Of a stretch of DNA of 64,000 bases, positions 1 to 11,494 are shown one piece after another. Both the position numbers and the translations under genes were made by a program. This stretch comes from Dyella sp. A6 (GTDB lineage Bacteria; Pseudomonadota; Gammaproteobacteria; Xanthomonadales; Rhodanobacteraceae), in assembly GCF_036320485.1 (NCBI RefSeq), contig NZ_CP132911.1, forward strand, positions 2,480,001 through 2,544,000, given 5' to 3'. Under the pieces are notes generated by a model. The model saw only the letters and a program-made list of their open reading frames with translations. It made no database searches and had not been told where the DNA came from. Within the stretch, counting starts at the first letter, position 1, and every line of letters begins with the position of its first letter.

Positions 1-885
1 CGCATGCAGCTGGCCTGGGAACTGCAGCCGGCCCATCGCGACGCCCTGGCCACCCGGCTGGGCATACGTGGATGGAATACCCGCGGACGGGAGCGGCGGC
101 GGCTGGATCGCCAGCTGCAGCAACTGGAACGCCCCTTCCATTGGACCGGCGCGATTCCCACCGCGCTGTGGCCGAATGCCGCCAGCCGGCTGGCGCGGCT
201 CATCCTGCAATTGAGCCTGCAGCACCCGCGGGACCTGCCGTCCGTGTGCGACAGCAAGCAGGTACGGTTCTGGCTGGAGGCCGCGGATCGTCGCCAGGTA
301 AGCAAGCCGCGGCTGATCCTGGGCGGCATCCGCTGCATCGCGACCCTGCTGGGTAGCCTGCTGCTTGGTCTTTTGCTCGGCGTGCTGACCCGTCTTCCAC
401 CCGAACGCTTCGCCTTCGGCGCCCTGGAATTCACCGTCGGCGCGGCCTTCGTACTGTGCCTGATCTGGGCCGCATGGATGGCCCTGCTGCCGCTCGACGA
501 CTGGCATGCGATGCCGGAGCACCAGCCGGCCCGCTGGCCGTGGCTCAACCTGTTGCTGGTACCCGCGCTGTGCGGCGTCGGGTTGGCCGTATGGATACCG
601 GCCGGGCACAACCCGCTGGCCATGATCCCACTGGTCGCCGCCGTCTGGCTGGCACTGCGGCGACTGGCCCGAAGAAACATCACCAGGCCCGGCTTCAGCC
701 CGCGCCTGATCTGGGTCGCGCTCTACCTTGGCGCCGCGGTGCTGAGCAGCCTCTCCGGCAACCACGGCCAGGACAACGAATTCGCCAGCTACACCTACCT
801 GCTCGCCGTGGCCGCGACGATTATGTGGTGCATCGACCTGTGGCGGCATCGCCACGTGCTGCGCATCCGCCGACGCGCCGCCTGA
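1..885 (+). CDS. Multi-pass membrane protein of unknown function, 5' end cut by the window
   Basis: The reading frame is already open at base 1 and ends with TGA at 883-885, so at least 294 residues are present and the true start lies upstream. The Met at base 4 is probably internal. The first 110 or so residues are soluble and rich in Arg, Leu and Gln. The rest holds about six hydrophobic segments and ends in a short basic tail (RIRRRAA), which suggests an inner-membrane protein with a cytoplasmic N-terminal domain. I recognise no catalytic motif and cannot name a family. It is convergent with the feo genes, whose last stop is only 39 bases away, and I see no clear terminator between them. 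Confidence 0.7.
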   Translation, partial: RMQLAWELQPAHRDALATRLGIRGWNTRGRERRRLDRQLQQLERPFHWTGAIPTALWPNAASRLARLILQLSLQHPRDLPSVCDSKQVRFWLEAADRRQVSKPRLILGGIRCIATLLGSLLLGLLLGVLTRLPPERFAFGALEFTVGAAFVLCLIWAAWMALLPLDDWHAMPEHQPARWPWLNLLLVPALCGVGLAVWIPAGHNPLAMIPLVAAVWLALRRLARRNITRPGFSPRLIWVALYLGAAVLSSLSGNHGQDNEFASYTYLLAVAATIMWCIDLWRHRHVLRIRRRAA

Positions 886-924
886 GCAGCGGCTGCGGCC
901 GGCACGACTTCGGCGAACCGGACG

Positions 925-1235
925 TCAGCGACCGTGCTGCTTCGGGCGCGGCGAAAACTGTAGCGGATAGACGGCATCGCGCACCGCCGTCGGTGGCTTC
1001 GGCCCGCAGGCACCACAGGTGGAACAGCCATCGGCACAGCTGCCGGTGGCCTGTTTCGGCTGCAGCCGTCGTGCCAGCGCGTGGGCCAGGCGCGAACGTC
1101 CCGGCCGTCCCAGGCGGATCGACGCCGCCGCCAGCCAGCGGCTGGTGACTTGCGGCGCCAGCTTGCGCAGCGCGACCAGCACGGCCGCCACCACGATCAG
1201 GCCGACCACTACATACTGGATCAGCAGGCCGGTAC

Positions 1236-1239
<4 letters not shown>
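925..1239 (-). CDS. Small Cys-rich membrane protein coupled to feoB
   Basis: This 104-residue protein starts at the ATG that overlaps the feoB stop in an ATGA arrangement at 1236-1239, so translation is probably coupled to feoB. Residues 5-24 form one transmembrane helix. A basic stretch follows, then a cysteine cluster at Cys68, 72, 75 and 78 (C-x3-C-x2-C-x2-C). One helix followed by a Cys-rich tail directly after feoB is the arrangement of FeoB-associated Cys-rich membrane proteins. By inference it assists ferrous iron uptake or takes the place of FeoC. The longer open frame reaching back to 1392 is only feoB read in another frame. Confidence 0.75.
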
Positions 1240-3070
<1,831 letters not shown>

Positions 3071-3074
<4 letters not shown>

Positions 3075-3316
3075 GCTGCCTCTCCCGCCGTCACTTCCAC
3101 GCGCGCCGCCTCGTTGCGACGCAAGGCGAATCGCGTCGAGCCGATCTGGATCAACAACGGGTCACCGCCCATCGGGCCGCGCGCCACGACACGAACCGGC
3201 TCGCCCGGGACGAATCCCAGGTCACGCAGGCGCTGCGCGATCACATCGGCAGCATGTGCATCATCAACGCGTTCAACCACGGCAGGCGCACCTTTCTGCA
3301 AGTCGGTCAGGCGCAC
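3071..3316 (-). CDS. feoA: Ferrous iron transport protein A
   Basis: FeoA is a small cytoplasmic SH3-like protein needed for FeoB-dependent Fe(II) uptake. I place the start at GTG 3314-3316, giving 81 residues that begin VRLTDLQKG, because FeoA proteins normally start just before this L-x-D-L-x-x-G motif. GTG codons at 3320-3322 and 3323-3325 are alternatives, and no strong Shine-Dalgarno decides between them. The typical features L-x-x-LGFVPGEPV and the closing I-G-S-T-R-F-A-L-R-R-x-E-A are visible. Its stop overlaps the feoB ATG in ATGA. A Fur-box-like palindrome lies 17 bases upstream of the chosen start. Confidence 0.93.
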
Positions 3317-3332
3317 AGGCACCACACACTTA

Positions 3333-3351
3333 AATACGAATGGTTCGCATT
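3333..3351 (-). promoter_or_regulatory. Probable Fur box upstream of feoAB
   Basis: The 19-base element AATACGAA-TGG-TTCGCATT is an inverted repeat of two 8-base arms with one mismatch. Read on the minus strand it is AATGCGAACCATTCGTATT, close to the AATGAGAAT-x-ATTCTCATT form of gammaproteobacterial Fur sites. Its place just before feoA is where an iron-responsive operator is expected. Binding is inferred from the pattern only. Confidence 0.6.
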
Positions 3352-3437
3352 GTAATCCTTTCTTCGCGACGCTGCAGCCATGGGGCAACCCGGCCCAAGC
3401 CTTTAAGATGGGCGCCAGCCCTCCGCGGAACCCAAGC

Positions 3438-4226
3438 ATGACTGCCATACGCATCACCGACCGCGCCGGCGTGCGCGAACTGGCGCTAGATCGCCCCGAC
3501 GTGCACAACGCCTTCGATGACGGCCTGATCGCCGAACTTACCCACGCATTGGAATCCGCAAGCGATGATCCGGCGGTGCACGCCATTGTCCTCACCGGTA
3601 CCGGCGCCAGCTTCTCGGCCGGTGCCGACTTGAACTGGATGCGCGGCATGGCCAAGGCCAGCGAGCAGGAGAACCGCGACGATTCGTCGCGCCTGGCCGC
3701 GCTGATGCGCAGCCTGCAGTTCTGCCCCAAACCCACGGTCGCCCGTGTCAATGGCGCAGCCTACGGTGGCGGCGTGGGGCTGGTCGCCTGCTGCGATATC
3801 GCCATCGGTGTCGACACTGCAAAGTTCGGCCTGACCGAGGTGAAACTCGGCCTGGTGCCAGCCGTGATCTCGCCCTACGTGATCGCCGCCATCGGCCTGC
3901 GTCAGGCACGTCGACTGTTCCTGACCGGCGAGATCTTCGATGCCGCCGAGGCGCAGCGGATCGGCCTGCTGCACCAGGCGGTACCCGCCGAGGCGCTGGA
4001 CGAGACCGTTGCCTTCGTCCTGAAACTGCTGGCCAAGGCCGGACCCGGGGCCCAGCGCGAAGCCAAGCAGCTGGCTTTCCGCATGGGCGGTGTCGACGCC
4101 GCCGCCGCCGCACGCATCGACCAGGAGAACGCCGCACTGATCGCCCGCCTGCGCGTCTCTGAGGAAGGCCAGGAGGGGCTTACCGCCTTCCTCGACAAGC
4201 GCGCAGCGGGCTGGATGGCACGCTGA
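3438..4226 (+). CDS. liuC: Methylglutaconyl-CoA hydratase (enoyl-CoA hydratase family)
   Basis: A crotonase-fold protein of 262 residues that probably hydrates 3-methylglutaconyl-CoA to HMG-CoA in leucine and isovalerate breakdown. The segment FSAGADLNWM is the signature of the LiuC/GnyH subgroup. The oxyanion-hole region around NGAAYGGGVGL and the block FGLTEVKLGLVPAVISPYV are also typical. The MCC alpha subunit and HMG-CoA lyase genes follow on the same strand, which fixes the pathway. I chose ATG 3438 because the protein then begins MTAIRITD; the in-frame ATG at 3408 would add ten unconserved residues. Confidence 0.9.
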   Translation: MTAIRITDRAGVRELALDRPDVHNAFDDGLIAELTHALESASDDPAVHAIVLTGTGASFSAGADLNWMRGMAKASEQENRDDSSRLAALMRSLQFCPKPTVARVNGAAYGGGVGLVACCDIAIGVDTAKFGLTEVKLGLVPAVISPYVIAAIGLRQARRLFLTGEIFDAAEAQRIGLLHQAVPAEALDETVAFVLKLLAKAGPGAQREAKQLAFRMGGVDAAAAARIDQENAALIARLRVSEEGQEGLTAFLDKRAAGWMAR

Positions 4227-4231
4227 CCGAC

Positions 4232-4255
4232 GGCGCGGCCATGCTGCGCCGCGCC
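4232..4255 (+). terminator. GC-rich hairpin between liuC and liuD
   Basis: GGCGCGGC at 4232-4239 and GCCGCGCC at 4248-4255 form a perfect 8-base stem with an 8-base loop directly after the liuC stop. No T-tract follows, so it may be an attenuating or mRNA-stabilising structure within the liu operon instead of a full terminator. Confidence 0.35.
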
Positions 4256-4324
4256 TCAGTTTGCAGGACGTGATCTGTTATTTTCGCTGGCTGGGCAACC
4301 CACGCACGTCCGCAAGGAATCCGC

Positions 4325-6313
<1,989 letters not shown>

Positions 6314-6351
6314 GCTTCCATCCGCCGCCGCGCCACCACCGGAGAACCACG

Positions 6352-7251
6352 ATGTCCTCGTCCAACCATGTCCGCATCGTCGAAGTCGGCGCCCGCGACG
6401 GCCTGCAGAACGAGAAGACCCTGCTACCGGCCGAAGTGAAGATCGCGCTGATCGACCGGCTCTCGTCCACCGGCCTGAAGACCATCGAGGCGACCAGCTT
6501 CGTCAGCCCGAAATGGGTGCCGCAGCTGGCCGACGCGGCTGAGGTGTTCGCCGGCATCCGCAAGGTGCCGGGCGTGGACTACCCGGTGCTGGTGCCCAAC
6601 CTGCAGGGCTACGAGCGTGCCCGTGCGGCCGGCGCCGGTGCGATCGCGGTATTCACCGCCGCCAGCGAAGCGTTCAACCGCAAGAACATCAATGCCTCGA
6701 TCGACGAATCGATCGAGCGCTTCGTGCCGGTCATTGAGCACGCCAGGGCCGATGGCGTGAGCGTGCGCGGCTACGTGTCCACCGTGCTCGGCTGCCCCTA
6801 CCAGGGCGACGTGCCGGTAGCCGACGTGGTCCGCGTGGCGCAACGGCTGCACGCGGCCGGCTGCTATGAAATCTCGCTGGGCGACACCATCGGCGTGGGC
6901 ACGCCGGCGAAGGCCCGTGCGATGCTGCACGCGGTGGCGCAGGAAGTCCCGATGGACGCGCTGGCCGTGCATTTCCACGACACCTACGGCCAGGCACTGG
7001 CGAACATCCTGGCTTGCCTGGAAGAAGGTGTGCGGGTGGTCGACAGCGCGGTCTCCGGCACCGGCGGCTGCCCCTACGCGAAGGGCGCCACCGGCAACGT
7101 GGCCAGCGAGGACGTGGTCTACATGCTGCACGGCATGGGCATGGACACCGGGGTCGACCTCGACCTGCTGGTGGCCACCGGCGCCTGGCTGGCCGCGCAG
7201 CTGCACAAGGACACCGCCAGCCGCGTCACGCGGGCACGTACGGCCAGCTGA
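6352..7251 (+). CDS. liuE: Hydroxymethylglutaryl-CoA lyase
   Basis: HMG-CoA lyase cleaves HMG-CoA to acetyl-CoA and acetoacetate, the last step of leucine catabolism. The 299-residue TIM-barrel protein starts with VRIVEVGARDGLQNE, contains the substrate loop SEAFNRKNIN and the metal ligands in AVHFHDTYGQ, and has the family signature SGTGGCPYAKGATGN with the active-site cysteine. A GGAG lies 10 bases before the ATG. It follows liuD by 38 bases on the same strand. Confidence 0.95.
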   Translation: MSSSNHVRIVEVGARDGLQNEKTLLPAEVKIALIDRLSSTGLKTIEATSFVSPKWVPQLADAAEVFAGIRKVPGVDYPVLVPNLQGYERARAAGAGAIAVFTAASEAFNRKNINASIDESIERFVPVIEHARADGVSVRGYVSTVLGCPYQGDVPVADVVRVAQRLHAAGCYEISLGDTIGVGTPAKARAMLHAVAQEVPMDALAVHFHDTYGQALANILACLEEGVRVVDSAVSGTGGCPYAKGATGNVASEDVVYMLHGMGMDTGVDLDLLVATGAWLAAQLHKDTASRVTRARTAS

Positions 7252-7321
7252 GGCGCTACCGGCCAGTGGCATCCGGCGCGGGGCGTGGAATAATCGGCCG
7301 TCCCGCCTGCTGGAACCGCGC

Positions 7322-7810
7322 ATGTCCCCTCCTTTCCTGATCCGACCGATCACGCCGCGCGACGATGCCGCGGTGGCCGCGATCATCCGCGCCGTGATGC
7401 CCGAATTCGGTGCCGACGGTCCCGGCTTCGCCATCCACGACACCGAAGTGGACAGCATGCATGCCGCCTACGCCCAGCCGCACAGCGCCTACTTCGTGGT
7501 GGAGCTGGACGGTCACGTGGTCGGCGGCGGTGGCATCGCAGCGCTGGTGGGCGGCGAGCCCGGCGTGTGCGAGCTGCGCAAGATGTATTTCCTGCCCGAA
7601 GCGCGTGGCATCGGCGCCGGGCGCGCCATGATGGAGCGCTGCCTGGATGCGGCACGCGATGCCGGCTTCGCACGTTGCTACATCGAAACCCTGACCGGCA
7701 TGGACGCGGCGCAGGCGCTTTACCGGCGCCATGGCTTCGTCGCGTTGTGCGCCCCCATGGGCGGCACCGGACACCATGGCTGTGACCGCTACTACATCCG
7801 CGATCTCTGA
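7322..7810 (+). CDS. GNAT family N-acetyltransferase
   Basis: This 162-residue protein has a GNAT fold. The acetyl-CoA loop is the segment RGIGAG within LPEARGIGAGRAMM (about residues 96-109), followed by the amphipathic helix and a typical YRRHGF near the C-terminus. The substrate cannot be told from sequence. I chose the ATG at 7322 because the start MSPPFLIRPITPRDD matches the usual GNAT N-terminus; the longer open frame upstream is liuE in another frame. It lies 70 bases after liuE and 13 bases before a second GNAT gene. Confidence 0.88.
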   Translation: MSPPFLIRPITPRDDAAVAAIIRAVMPEFGADGPGFAIHDTEVDSMHAAYAQPHSAYFVVELDGHVVGGGGIAALVGGEPGVCELRKMYFLPEARGIGAGRAMMERCLDAARDAGFARCYIETLTGMDAAQALYRRHGFVALCAPMGGTGHHGCDRYYIRDL

Positions 7811-7823
7811 CCGAGCCGAACCC

Positions 7824-8408
7824 ATGCCCGTCGCCATCCGTATCGCACGCGAAGAAGACGCCAGCGCCATCCACGCGATCTACACCCCGCACGTCAACCA
7901 AGGCGTCGCCACCTTCGAGACCACGCCACCCGGCGACGAGGCCATGCGCGGACGCATCCGAGCGCGCCTGCCGCAGTATCCGTGGCTGGTCTGGGAAGAG
8001 CATGGCGAGGTGCTGGCCTACGCCTATGCCGGCCGCTTCCGCGAACGTGCCGCCTACGACTGGATCGCCGAAACCTCGATCTATGTGCACAGCGACGCAC
8101 AGCGCCGTGGCATCGCGCGCCGGCTCTACAGCGCCCTGCTGGACCTGATGTGCCGGCAGGGCATGAACCAGGCCGTGGGGGTCATCACGGTACCTAACCC
8201 GGTCAGCGTCGGCTTCCACGAATCGCTGGGATTCGAACCGGCCGGCATCTGGAAGCAGTGCGGCTACAAGCTCGGCCGCTGGTGGGATGTCGGCGTGTGG
8301 CAGAAAGAGCTGCAGCGAGCGGCCAACCCGCCGCCGGCGGTGACGCCGTTCGCCACGCTGACCGCAGCCGAGGTCGCGGTCGTGATCGAACGCCACCAGC
8401 CCGGCTGA
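7824..8408 (+). CDS. Phosphinothricin/methionine-derivative acetyltransferase-like GNAT protein
   Basis: A 194-residue GNAT protein beginning MPVAIRIAREEDASAI. It has the block FETTPP, the loop QRRGIARRLY and the motif GFHESLGFEPAG followed by GYKLGRWWDVGVWQK. This combination is typical of the Pat/MnaT (YncA) subfamily, which acetylates phosphinothricin, methionine sulfoximine or methionine sulfone. The true substrate here is unknown. It sits 13 bases after another GNAT gene, so the two may be co-transcribed. Confidence 0.88.
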   Translation: MPVAIRIAREEDASAIHAIYTPHVNQGVATFETTPPGDEAMRGRIRARLPQYPWLVWEEHGEVLAYAYAGRFRERAAYDWIAETSIYVHSDAQRRGIARRLYSALLDLMCRQGMNQAVGVITVPNPVSVGFHESLGFEPAGIWKQCGYKLGRWWDVGVWQKELQRAANPPPAVTPFATLTAAEVAVVIERHQPG

Positions 8409-8531
8409 GCCGTCGCCCCATGCCGGCAGGCCACCGCCGCCGGCAACGCACGGGGACAACCCTTCCTGCGGGGCGCGCCGGCCGGCCGCTGAGCTACTAT
8501 TGCCGTTTTGGATTCAGTGGAGCTCAGTCCC

Positions 8532-9299
8532 ATGCAACTCGATCAGGTCAAGGCGATCATCACCGGCGGTGCCTCCGGTCTCGGCTACGCCGTGGCACAG
8601 CACCTCGTCGCCCACGGCGCCCATGTGGCCCTGTTCGACGTGAACGAGGAAAAAGGCCAGGCTGCCGCCAAGGCGCTGGGCCAGGCCGCGCGTTTCTACC
8701 GCACCGACGTCACCAGTGAGGAAGGCGTTGCCGCCAACGTGGCATCCGCCCGAGACGCGATGGACGGCCTCAACATGGTGATGAACTGCGCCGGCATCCT
8801 TGGCGCTGGGCGTGTGCTGGGCAAGGAAGGCCCGATGGCGCTGAACAACTTCGCCACGACCGTGATGGTGAACCTGGTCGGCAGCTTCAACGTGGCCAAA
8901 GCCGCTGCGGCACTGATGCAGCACAACGAGGCGGGCGAGGACGGCGAGCGCGGGGTGATCATCAATACCGCCAGCGTCGCCGCCTACGAGGGCCAGATCG
9001 GCCAGGCCGCCTACTCGGCGTCCAAGGGTGGCGTGGTCGGCATGACCCTGCCGATGGCACGCGAACTGGCCCGCTTCGGCATCCGCGTGGCGACCATCGC
9101 ACCCGGCATCTTCTGGACCCCGATGGTCGACGGCATGCCGCCGCAGGTGCAGGAGTCGCTGTCGGCCTCGATCCCGTTCCCGTCGCGCCTGGGCAAGCCG
9201 GAAGAGTTCGCCCAGACCGTGGCCTTCATCCTCGGCAACCGCTACATCAACGGCGAGACCATCCGCCTGGACGGCGCGGTACGGTTGCAGCCGAAATAA
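8532..9299 (+). CDS. Short-chain dehydrogenase, 3-hydroxyacyl-CoA dehydrogenase (HSD10) type
   Basis: A 255-residue classical SDR. It shows the NAD-binding TGGASGLG, the NCAG motif, the catalytic serine in INTASVAAYEGQIGQ and the YSASK motif. The segments ARELARFGIRV and PGIFWTPM, and the C-terminal GNRYINGETIRLDGA, match type II 3-hydroxyacyl-CoA dehydrogenases (HSD17B10-like), which oxidise short branched acyl-CoAs in isoleucine breakdown. That role fits the nearby leucine genes but is inferred. An in-frame ATG at 8508 would add eight residues; I prefer 8532 because the family usually starts just before the first strand. Confidence 0.88.
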   Translation: MQLDQVKAIITGGASGLGYAVAQHLVAHGAHVALFDVNEEKGQAAAKALGQAARFYRTDVTSEEGVAANVASARDAMDGLNMVMNCAGILGAGRVLGKEGPMALNNFATTVMVNLVGSFNVAKAAAALMQHNEAGEDGERGVIINTASVAAYEGQIGQAAYSASKGGVVGMTLPMARELARFGIRVATIAPGIFWTPMVDGMPPQVQESLSASIPFPSRLGKPEEFAQTVAFILGNRYINGETIRLDGAVRLQPK

Positions 9300-9302
9300 G
9301 CG

Positions 9303-9407
9303 GGGAATGAGTTGAGAGGGGTGAGGAACCAGAGAAAACCCACCTCACCACCCTCATCGCACGCCTTTGCTCTTCCCTCACTTCTCACTTCTATTGACTC
9401 ACTCCTG
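9303..9407. repeat. Interspersed spacer repeat, copy 1
   Basis: This spacer is dominated by GAG/GTG motifs that turn into their complements. GTTGAGAGGGGTGAGG is on the left and CTCACTTCTCAC at 9377-9388 on the right. Read in reverse it aligns in patches with the spacer at 22746-22872, sharing AGGAGTGAGT, GTGAGAAGTGAG and an AGAGCAAAG block. It separates the SDR gene from efpL. I see no gene in it. Confidence 0.6.
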
Positions 9408-9411
9408 ACCT

Positions 9412-9975
9412 ATGAAAGCTTCCGACGTCAAGAAAGGCAACGTGGTCGAACACGAAGGCACCGTGTACCAGGTGCGCGACATCGAACGCAGCTCGCCCAC
9501 CGCGCGTGGCGGCAATGTCACTTTCCGCTTCACCCTGTATTCGATTCCCGGCGGTCGCAAGTTCGACCTGAGCCTGCGTGCCGACGACGACCTGAAGGAG
9601 ATGGAGCTGGTGCGCCGGGCCGCCAACTTCTCCTACATGGACGGCGACGCGTTCGTGTTCATGGACGCCGAGGACTACACCCAGTACATGCTGCCGCCGG
9701 AACTGGTGGGCGACAACGCGGGTTATATCGTCGAGGACCTCGAAGGCTATTACGTGCAGTTGATCGACGATGCACCGGTCGGCCTGCAGGTGCCCACCAG
9801 CGTGATGCTGACCGTGGTCGATACCGCACCGGAGCTGAAGGGCGCCAGCGCCACCAAGCGCACCAAGCCGGCCAAGCTCAATACCGGCGTGGAGATCCAG
9901 GTGCCGGAATACATCACCAATGACGAAAAGGTGTGGGTGAACACCACCACCGGCGAGTTCGGCGGCCGCGCCTGA
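9412..9975 (+). CDS. efpL: Elongation factor P-like protein EfpL (YeiP)
   Basis: A 187-residue three-domain EF-P paralogue. The tip of domain I is SSPTARGG with Arg32 where canonical EF-P carries its modifiable lysine, and the loop is longer than in EF-P. These are the diagnostic features of EfpL/YeiP. EfpL relieves ribosome stalling at some polyproline and other motifs without a post-translational modification. The C-terminal part ends with the EF-P-like VNTTTGEF. No Shine-Dalgarno is obvious: the ATG follows the repeat spacer directly. Canonical efp lies at 40755-41324. Confidence 0.93.
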   Translation: MKASDVKKGNVVEHEGTVYQVRDIERSSPTARGGNVTFRFTLYSIPGGRKFDLSLRADDDLKEMELVRRAANFSYMDGDAFVFMDAEDYTQYMLPPELVGDNAGYIVEDLEGYYVQLIDDAPVGLQVPTSVMLTVVDTAPELKGASATKRTKPAKLNTGVEIQVPEYITNDEKVWVNTTTGEFGGRA

Positions 9976-9983
9976 ACCCGCCC

Positions 9984-10018
9984 GCCCATTCCGCACCGCG
10001 ACAGCGGTCGGAATGGGC
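9984..10018 (+). terminator. Long hairpin downstream of efpL
   Basis: GCCCATTCCG at 9984-9993 pairs with CGGAATGGGC at 10009-10018, and the inner ACCGC/GCGGT can extend the stem around a short loop. It begins 9 bases after the efpL stop. There is no T-run, so termination may be weak or Rho-assisted. The rest of the spacer up to 10206 shows no gene. It contains GGAAC at 10092 and GTCA at 10112 spaced 15 bases apart, a weak ECF-like pattern that I do not call. Confidence 0.55.
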
Positions 10019-10206
10019 TCACCCTGCACGTAACCGCACCACCCGCGTCGGCGTTGCCGAAGTGAAACATTGCGCAGGGATACTGGTTGCCGGAACCGGG
10101 AGTCGATCCGTGTCACCGCCCGCCCCGGGCAGTGGCCGACAGCGCAACCGCCCGTGCCGGCATCGGGCTTCCGGACAGTCAATGGCGATGACGTTCGGGG
10201 ATCGCG

Positions 10207-11418
10207 ATGAAAATTCTGGTGCTTGGTGGTGACGGATTCTGCGGCTGGCCGACGGCGCTGCATCTGTCGGACCATGGTCACGACGTGGCGATCGTCGACA
10301 ACCTGTCCCGCCGCAAGATCGATATCGAACTGGAGTGCGACTCGCTCACGCCGATCCGGCCGATGAACGAGCGGCTTCGCGCATGGAAGGACATCTCCGG
10401 CCGCGACATCGCCTTCCACAACATCGACGTGGCGGTGAACTACCAGCGCCTGCTCGACCTGCTGCGCGAATGGAAACCCCACGCCATCGTGCACTTCGCC
10501 GAACAGCGCGCCGCGCCATATTCCATGAAGAGCAGCGTGCACAAGCGCTACACAGTGAGCAACAACCTCAACGCCACCCACAACGTGCTGGCCGCGGTGG
10601 TGGAGAGCGGGCTCGACATCCACGTCGCTCACCTGGGCACCATGGGCGTGTACGGCTACGGCACCGCCGGCATGAAGATCCCCGAGGGCTACCTGAAGGT
10701 GAAGGTCGAGATCGAGGGCGGCGAGCTGGTGGAGAACGAGATTCTCTACCCGGCCAACCCCGGCAGCATCTACCACATGACCAAGACCCAGGATCAGCTG
10801 CTGTTCCACTTCTACAACAAGAACGACAAGGTACGTATCACCGACCTGCACCAGGGCATCGTCTGGGGCACGCAGACCGAACAGACCCGCAAGGACGAAC
10901 GCCTGATCAACCGCTTCGACTACGACGGCGACTACGGCACCGTGCTGAACCGCTTCCTGATGCAGGCGGCGGTGGATTACCCGCTGAGCGTGCATGGCAC
11001 CGGCGGACAAACCCGTGCCTTCATCCACATCCAGGACACGGTCAAGTGCATCCAGCTGGCGCTGGAGAACCCGCCGAAGAAGGGCGACCGCGTGCACATC
11101 TTCAACCAGATGACCGAGACGCATCGCGTGCGCGACCTGGCTGCGATGATCGCCGAGCGCACGGGCGCGAAGATCGAGAACGTGCCCAACCCGCGCAACG
11201 AGGCGGACGAGAACGAACTGCATGTGGCCAACGACCACTTCCTGCATCTGGGTCTGGCGCCGATCACGCTCAACCAGGGCCTGATGGAAGAAGTCACGCA
11301 GATCGCCCGGAAATACGCAGAGCGCTGCAACCGCGGCAAGATTCCCTGCGTCTCGCTGTGGAACCGCCGCGCGGTCGCAGCCATCCAGCCGGTTGCGGCA
11401 AACGCGGCATCGTACTGA
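10207..11418 (+). CDS. sqdB: UDP-sulfoquinovose synthase (SqdB/SQD1 type)
   Basis: A 403-residue extended SDR. The NAD-binding loop is GGDGFCGW near the N-terminus, followed by IVDNLSRRKID. The catalytic threonine motif is HLGTMGVYG and the Tyr/Lys pair is YHMTK. The blocks HFAEQRAAPYSM, DLHQGIVWG, RFDYDGDYGTVLNRF and TGGQTRAFIHI follow plant SQD1 and bacterial SqdB closely. These enzymes convert UDP-glucose and sulfite to UDP-sulfoquinovose, the head-group donor for sulfolipid or sulfonated glycans. No sqdC/sqdD/sqdX glycosyltransferase is adjacent, so the product's use is unknown. GGGGA precedes the ATG. Confidence 0.85.
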   Translation: MKILVLGGDGFCGWPTALHLSDHGHDVAIVDNLSRRKIDIELECDSLTPIRPMNERLRAWKDISGRDIAFHNIDVAVNYQRLLDLLREWKPHAIVHFAEQRAAPYSMKSSVHKRYTVSNNLNATHNVLAAVVESGLDIHVAHLGTMGVYGYGTAGMKIPEGYLKVKVEIEGGELVENEILYPANPGSIYHMTKTQDQLLFHFYNKNDKVRITDLHQGIVWGTQTEQTRKDERLINRFDYDGDYGTVLNRFLMQAAVDYPLSVHGTGGQTRAFIHIQDTVKCIQLALENPPKKGDRVHIFNQMTETHRVRDLAAMIAERTGAKIENVPNPRNEADENELHVANDHFLHLGLAPITLNQGLMEEVTQIARKYAERCNRGKIPCVSLWNRRAVAAIQPVAANAASY

Positions 11419-11494
11419 CCGGCAGCCGCACCAACCGGCGGCGACGCATGCGCCGGACATGATGCAGAATGGCGGGGAAAGGACTTCCCTCGCC

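Noticed and set aside
10092..10115. GGAAC-N15-GTCA as a sigma-E/ECF promoter before sqdB
   Set aside because: Both halves match only partly and such short patterns are frequent in GC-rich DNA.
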